From the NCBI GenBank assembly GCA_031316155.1, contig JALDRB010000004.1, positions 1 to 64,000 on the forward strand: DNA of 64,000 nucleotides, given 5' to 3'. The stretch is from Candidatus Scalindua sp. (GTDB lineage Bacteria > Planctomycetota > Brocadiia > Brocadiales > Scalinduaceae). Under the pieces are notes generated by a model. It saw only the letters and a list, made by a program, of their open reading frames with translations, had not been told where the DNA came from and searched no databases. Shown here in pieces: positions 62,373-64,000 of this stretch (position 1 is its first letter; each line of letters begins with the position of its first letter). The translations under genes were made by a program, and so were the position numbers.

Positions 62373-63665
62373 ATGACCAATGAAAAATACGCAAAAGGAT
62401 TACTCAAAAAGAAATTGATGCCGGCCTACCGACAAAGGAGTGACATCCGTACAGGAGAGATCAGCGGACAACCTAGTGAAAAAGAAGATTCAGTATCGGA
62501 AAATATCTATCGCTTGATAGAAGAAAAAGAAGCAATAAAGGTTCAGAATCTTGAATCACTTGGTCTCTTTGCAGGAGGTCTTGCCCATGAGTTTAACAAT
62601 ATATTAACAATTATTTCCGGTAATATCAGCCTTATTAAGACCCGAACAAATCCGGAGAGCGAAATAGACAGAAGTTTGAAAGATATGGAAAAGGCGTTTT
62701 TGAGCGGAAAGGCTCTGGTCCAGAAGTTAATTACCTTTTCAACAGGTGGCGCTCCAGTTAAAGAGATCACTACCATCTCACATTTAATTAAAGAGTCTGT
62801 CATGCATTCATTGAGAGGTGCTGAGGCAAAATGCAAATTTTATCTGTCTCAAGATCTCTGTTCAGTTGAAGTTGATAAAGAACAGATGAGACAGGCCATC
62901 TATAATCTAATTGCCAATGCAGATCATGCACTGGGGGATGGGGGAATCATTAAGGTAAGGACGGAAAATGTAAATCTTGAGCCACGGAATGTTTTGCTAC
63001 TGCAAAAAGGAAAATATGTAAAAATAACTATTGAAGATAATGGTAGTGGTATACCCCCTGAACATCTGCAAAAGATATTTTATCCCTATTTCACAACCAA
63101 ACAGAGAGGATACGGCCTTGGTCTTTCAGCTACGTATTCCATCATTAAAAGACATGGTGGTTCTATTACGGTAGCCTCTAAAAAGGGTGAAGGCACAATT
63201 TTTACTATTTATTTGCCTGCTTCTCAAAATGAGAGGAGTTTTGAATTTGACGAGAGTAAAAACATTGTATCTATAACCGGCAAGAGGAGGATTCTGGTAA
63301 TGGATGATAAGGAGATGATCAGAGATGTTGTTAAAAAGATGCTCATGTTTTTTGATTATGAAGTTGATGTTGCCTGTAACGGTGAAGAAGCTATAATGCT
63401 TTATAAAAGAGATAAAGAATCAGGCAAACCTTTTGATGCTGTTATTATGGATTTAATAGTACCTGGAGGGATGGGCGGCCAGGAAACAATCAGGAGGTTG
63501 AGAGAGATAGACCCGGATGTTAAAGGTATTGTATCGAGTGGTTATTCTGAAGATCCTATTATGGCCGATTACAAAAAACACGGTTTTATTGCAGTTCTTC
63601 CCAAACCATACAGAATCCAGGAACTAAGCAAAATATTGCTGAAAGTATTAATGAGGACTGGATGA
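62373..63665 (+). CDS. Hybrid histidine kinase with C-terminal receiver
   Basis: A 430-residue soluble protein. HisKA: LGLFAGGLAHEFNNILTIIS with the phospho-acceptor His. HATPase: NLIANADHAL, IEDNGSGIPPEHL and RGYGLGLSATYSIIKRHGG. C-terminal receiver: RILVMDDKEMIRDV, VIMDLIVPGGMGG with the phospho-acceptor Asp, and LPKPYRIQEL with the Lys. There is no membrane segment or obvious sensor domain, so input probably comes from a partner. Complete, ATG start. Confidence 0.93.
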   Translation: MTNEKYAKGLLKKKLMPAYRQRSDIRTGEISGQPSEKEDSVSENIYRLIEEKEAIKVQNLESLGLFAGGLAHEFNNILTIISGNISLIKTRTNPESEIDRSLKDMEKAFLSGKALVQKLITFSTGGAPVKEITTISHLIKESVMHSLRGAEAKCKFYLSQDLCSVEVDKEQMRQAIYNLIANADHALGDGGIIKVRTENVNLEPRNVLLLQKGKYVKITIEDNGSGIPPEHLQKIFYPYFTTKQRGYGLGLSATYSIIKRHGGSITVASKKGEGTIFTIYLPASQNERSFEFDESKNIVSITGKRRILVMDDKEMIRDVVKKMLMFFDYEVDVACNGEEAIMLYKRDKESGKPFDAVIMDLIVPGGMGGQETIRRLREIDPDVKGIVSSGYSEDPIMADYKKHGFIAVLPKPYRIQELSKILLKVLMRTG

Positions 63666-63918
63666 GTAAGGAAGTTCTCTTATTCTGTTTTACACACCAT
63701 ACATAACGCCTGCCAGCGTTCAAAATATTTCTGCCTCCGATCCCAGAATGAATCATGAAGGTTCTCATATCCGGCACCCTCTGTATGAATACACAAAAAA
63801 CTATCCAACTCGCTTAAGGACATTCAAGGTACAATGGTCCTTTAGAAAAGATTTCGACAAGAGTGAACATTCTGAGAAAAAAGGGGGAGATTATCAAAGT
63901 ATTCCTTTGACCGGCTTT

Positions 63919-64000
63919 TTATTTTCTCTTAAACTGTTTTTCTAATTCAGAGATCCTGAATTCAAGGATTGTTGGCCGGCCATGAGGGCAAAAGTTTGTC
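63919..64000 (-). CDS. mutL: DNA mismatch repair protein MutL, C-terminal end (partial)
   Basis: The minus strand at the window edge reads TNFCPHGRPTILEFRISELE then KQFKRK and a stop at 63919. CPHGRPT and the ELEKQFKR end are the conserved C-terminus of MutL, including the metal-binding Cys-Pro-His. The rest lies beyond the window. Confidence 0.88.
   Translation of the reverse strand, partial: TNFCPHGRPTILEFRISELEKQFKRK

Noticed and set aside
1-64000. tRNA or rRNA genes
   Set aside because: I looked for T-loop (GTTCGAATCC-type) and conserved rRNA stretches in the gaps and found none I could support.

Overview
The window is about 40% GC and densely coded, and comes from a Gram-negative-type bacterium. 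The mix is a DabAB bicarbonate system beside carbonic-anhydrase-like genes, two tandem formate/nitrite (FNT) channels, a eukaryote-like UDP-sugar pyrophosphorylase, HslVU, a c-type cytochrome relic, and abundant small repeats and toxin-antitoxin genes. This fits a planctomycete of the anammox group (Brocadiales, Scalindua-like). That placement is inference; there is no rRNA or marker gene here to prove it.

Layout. 1-3.9 kb: sensor kinase, lone receiver, MOSC protein, dodecin. 4-13.6 kb: inorganic carbon and nitrite/formate block: dabA (frameshifted), dabB, an LCIB-like carbonic anhydrase gene (frameshifted), an exported beta-carbonic anhydrase, two FNT channels. 14-24.5 kb: housekeeping (leucine dehydrogenase, ferredoxin, UPF0173 hydrolase, hslVU, UAP-type pyrophosphorylase, comEA-like, AI-2E exporter, ettA) with IS630 and GxxExxY relics. 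24.8-29.7 kb: DUF4209/HEPN-like protein, decayed higBA, Fic protein with its own operator, isocitrate-lyase-family enzyme. 30-48.4 kb: addA and addB, same strand but 11 kb apart. Between them lie a plus-strand integron-type cassette array (about 34.2-39.25 kb, several attC-like sites, no integrase seen) and a minus-strand asnB / nitrilase / Na+-symporter module. 48.8-57.5 kb: PhoX-like protein, prolyl aminopeptidase, glutathione peroxidase, broken dihaem cytochrome, a gene framed by inverted repeats, YgiQ radical SAM protein. 57.8-61.6 kb: toxin-antitoxin genes and a tandem duplication of a Nudix/S24 unit around mazEF. 61.6-64 kb: TSUP relic, hybrid kinase, 3' end of mutL.

The main discoveries are (1) an integrase-less attC cassette array rich in toxin-antitoxin genes; (2) a family of 133-172 bp palindromic elements (four copies), one of which lies in frame inside addA and encodes about 55 residues, with two smaller palindromes also inside that gene; (3) a second repeat family whose ends overlap gene ends; and (4) many reading-frame lesions, including at least four toxin genes broken while their antitoxins stay open. 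Several lesions could be sequencing errors and need read-level checking.
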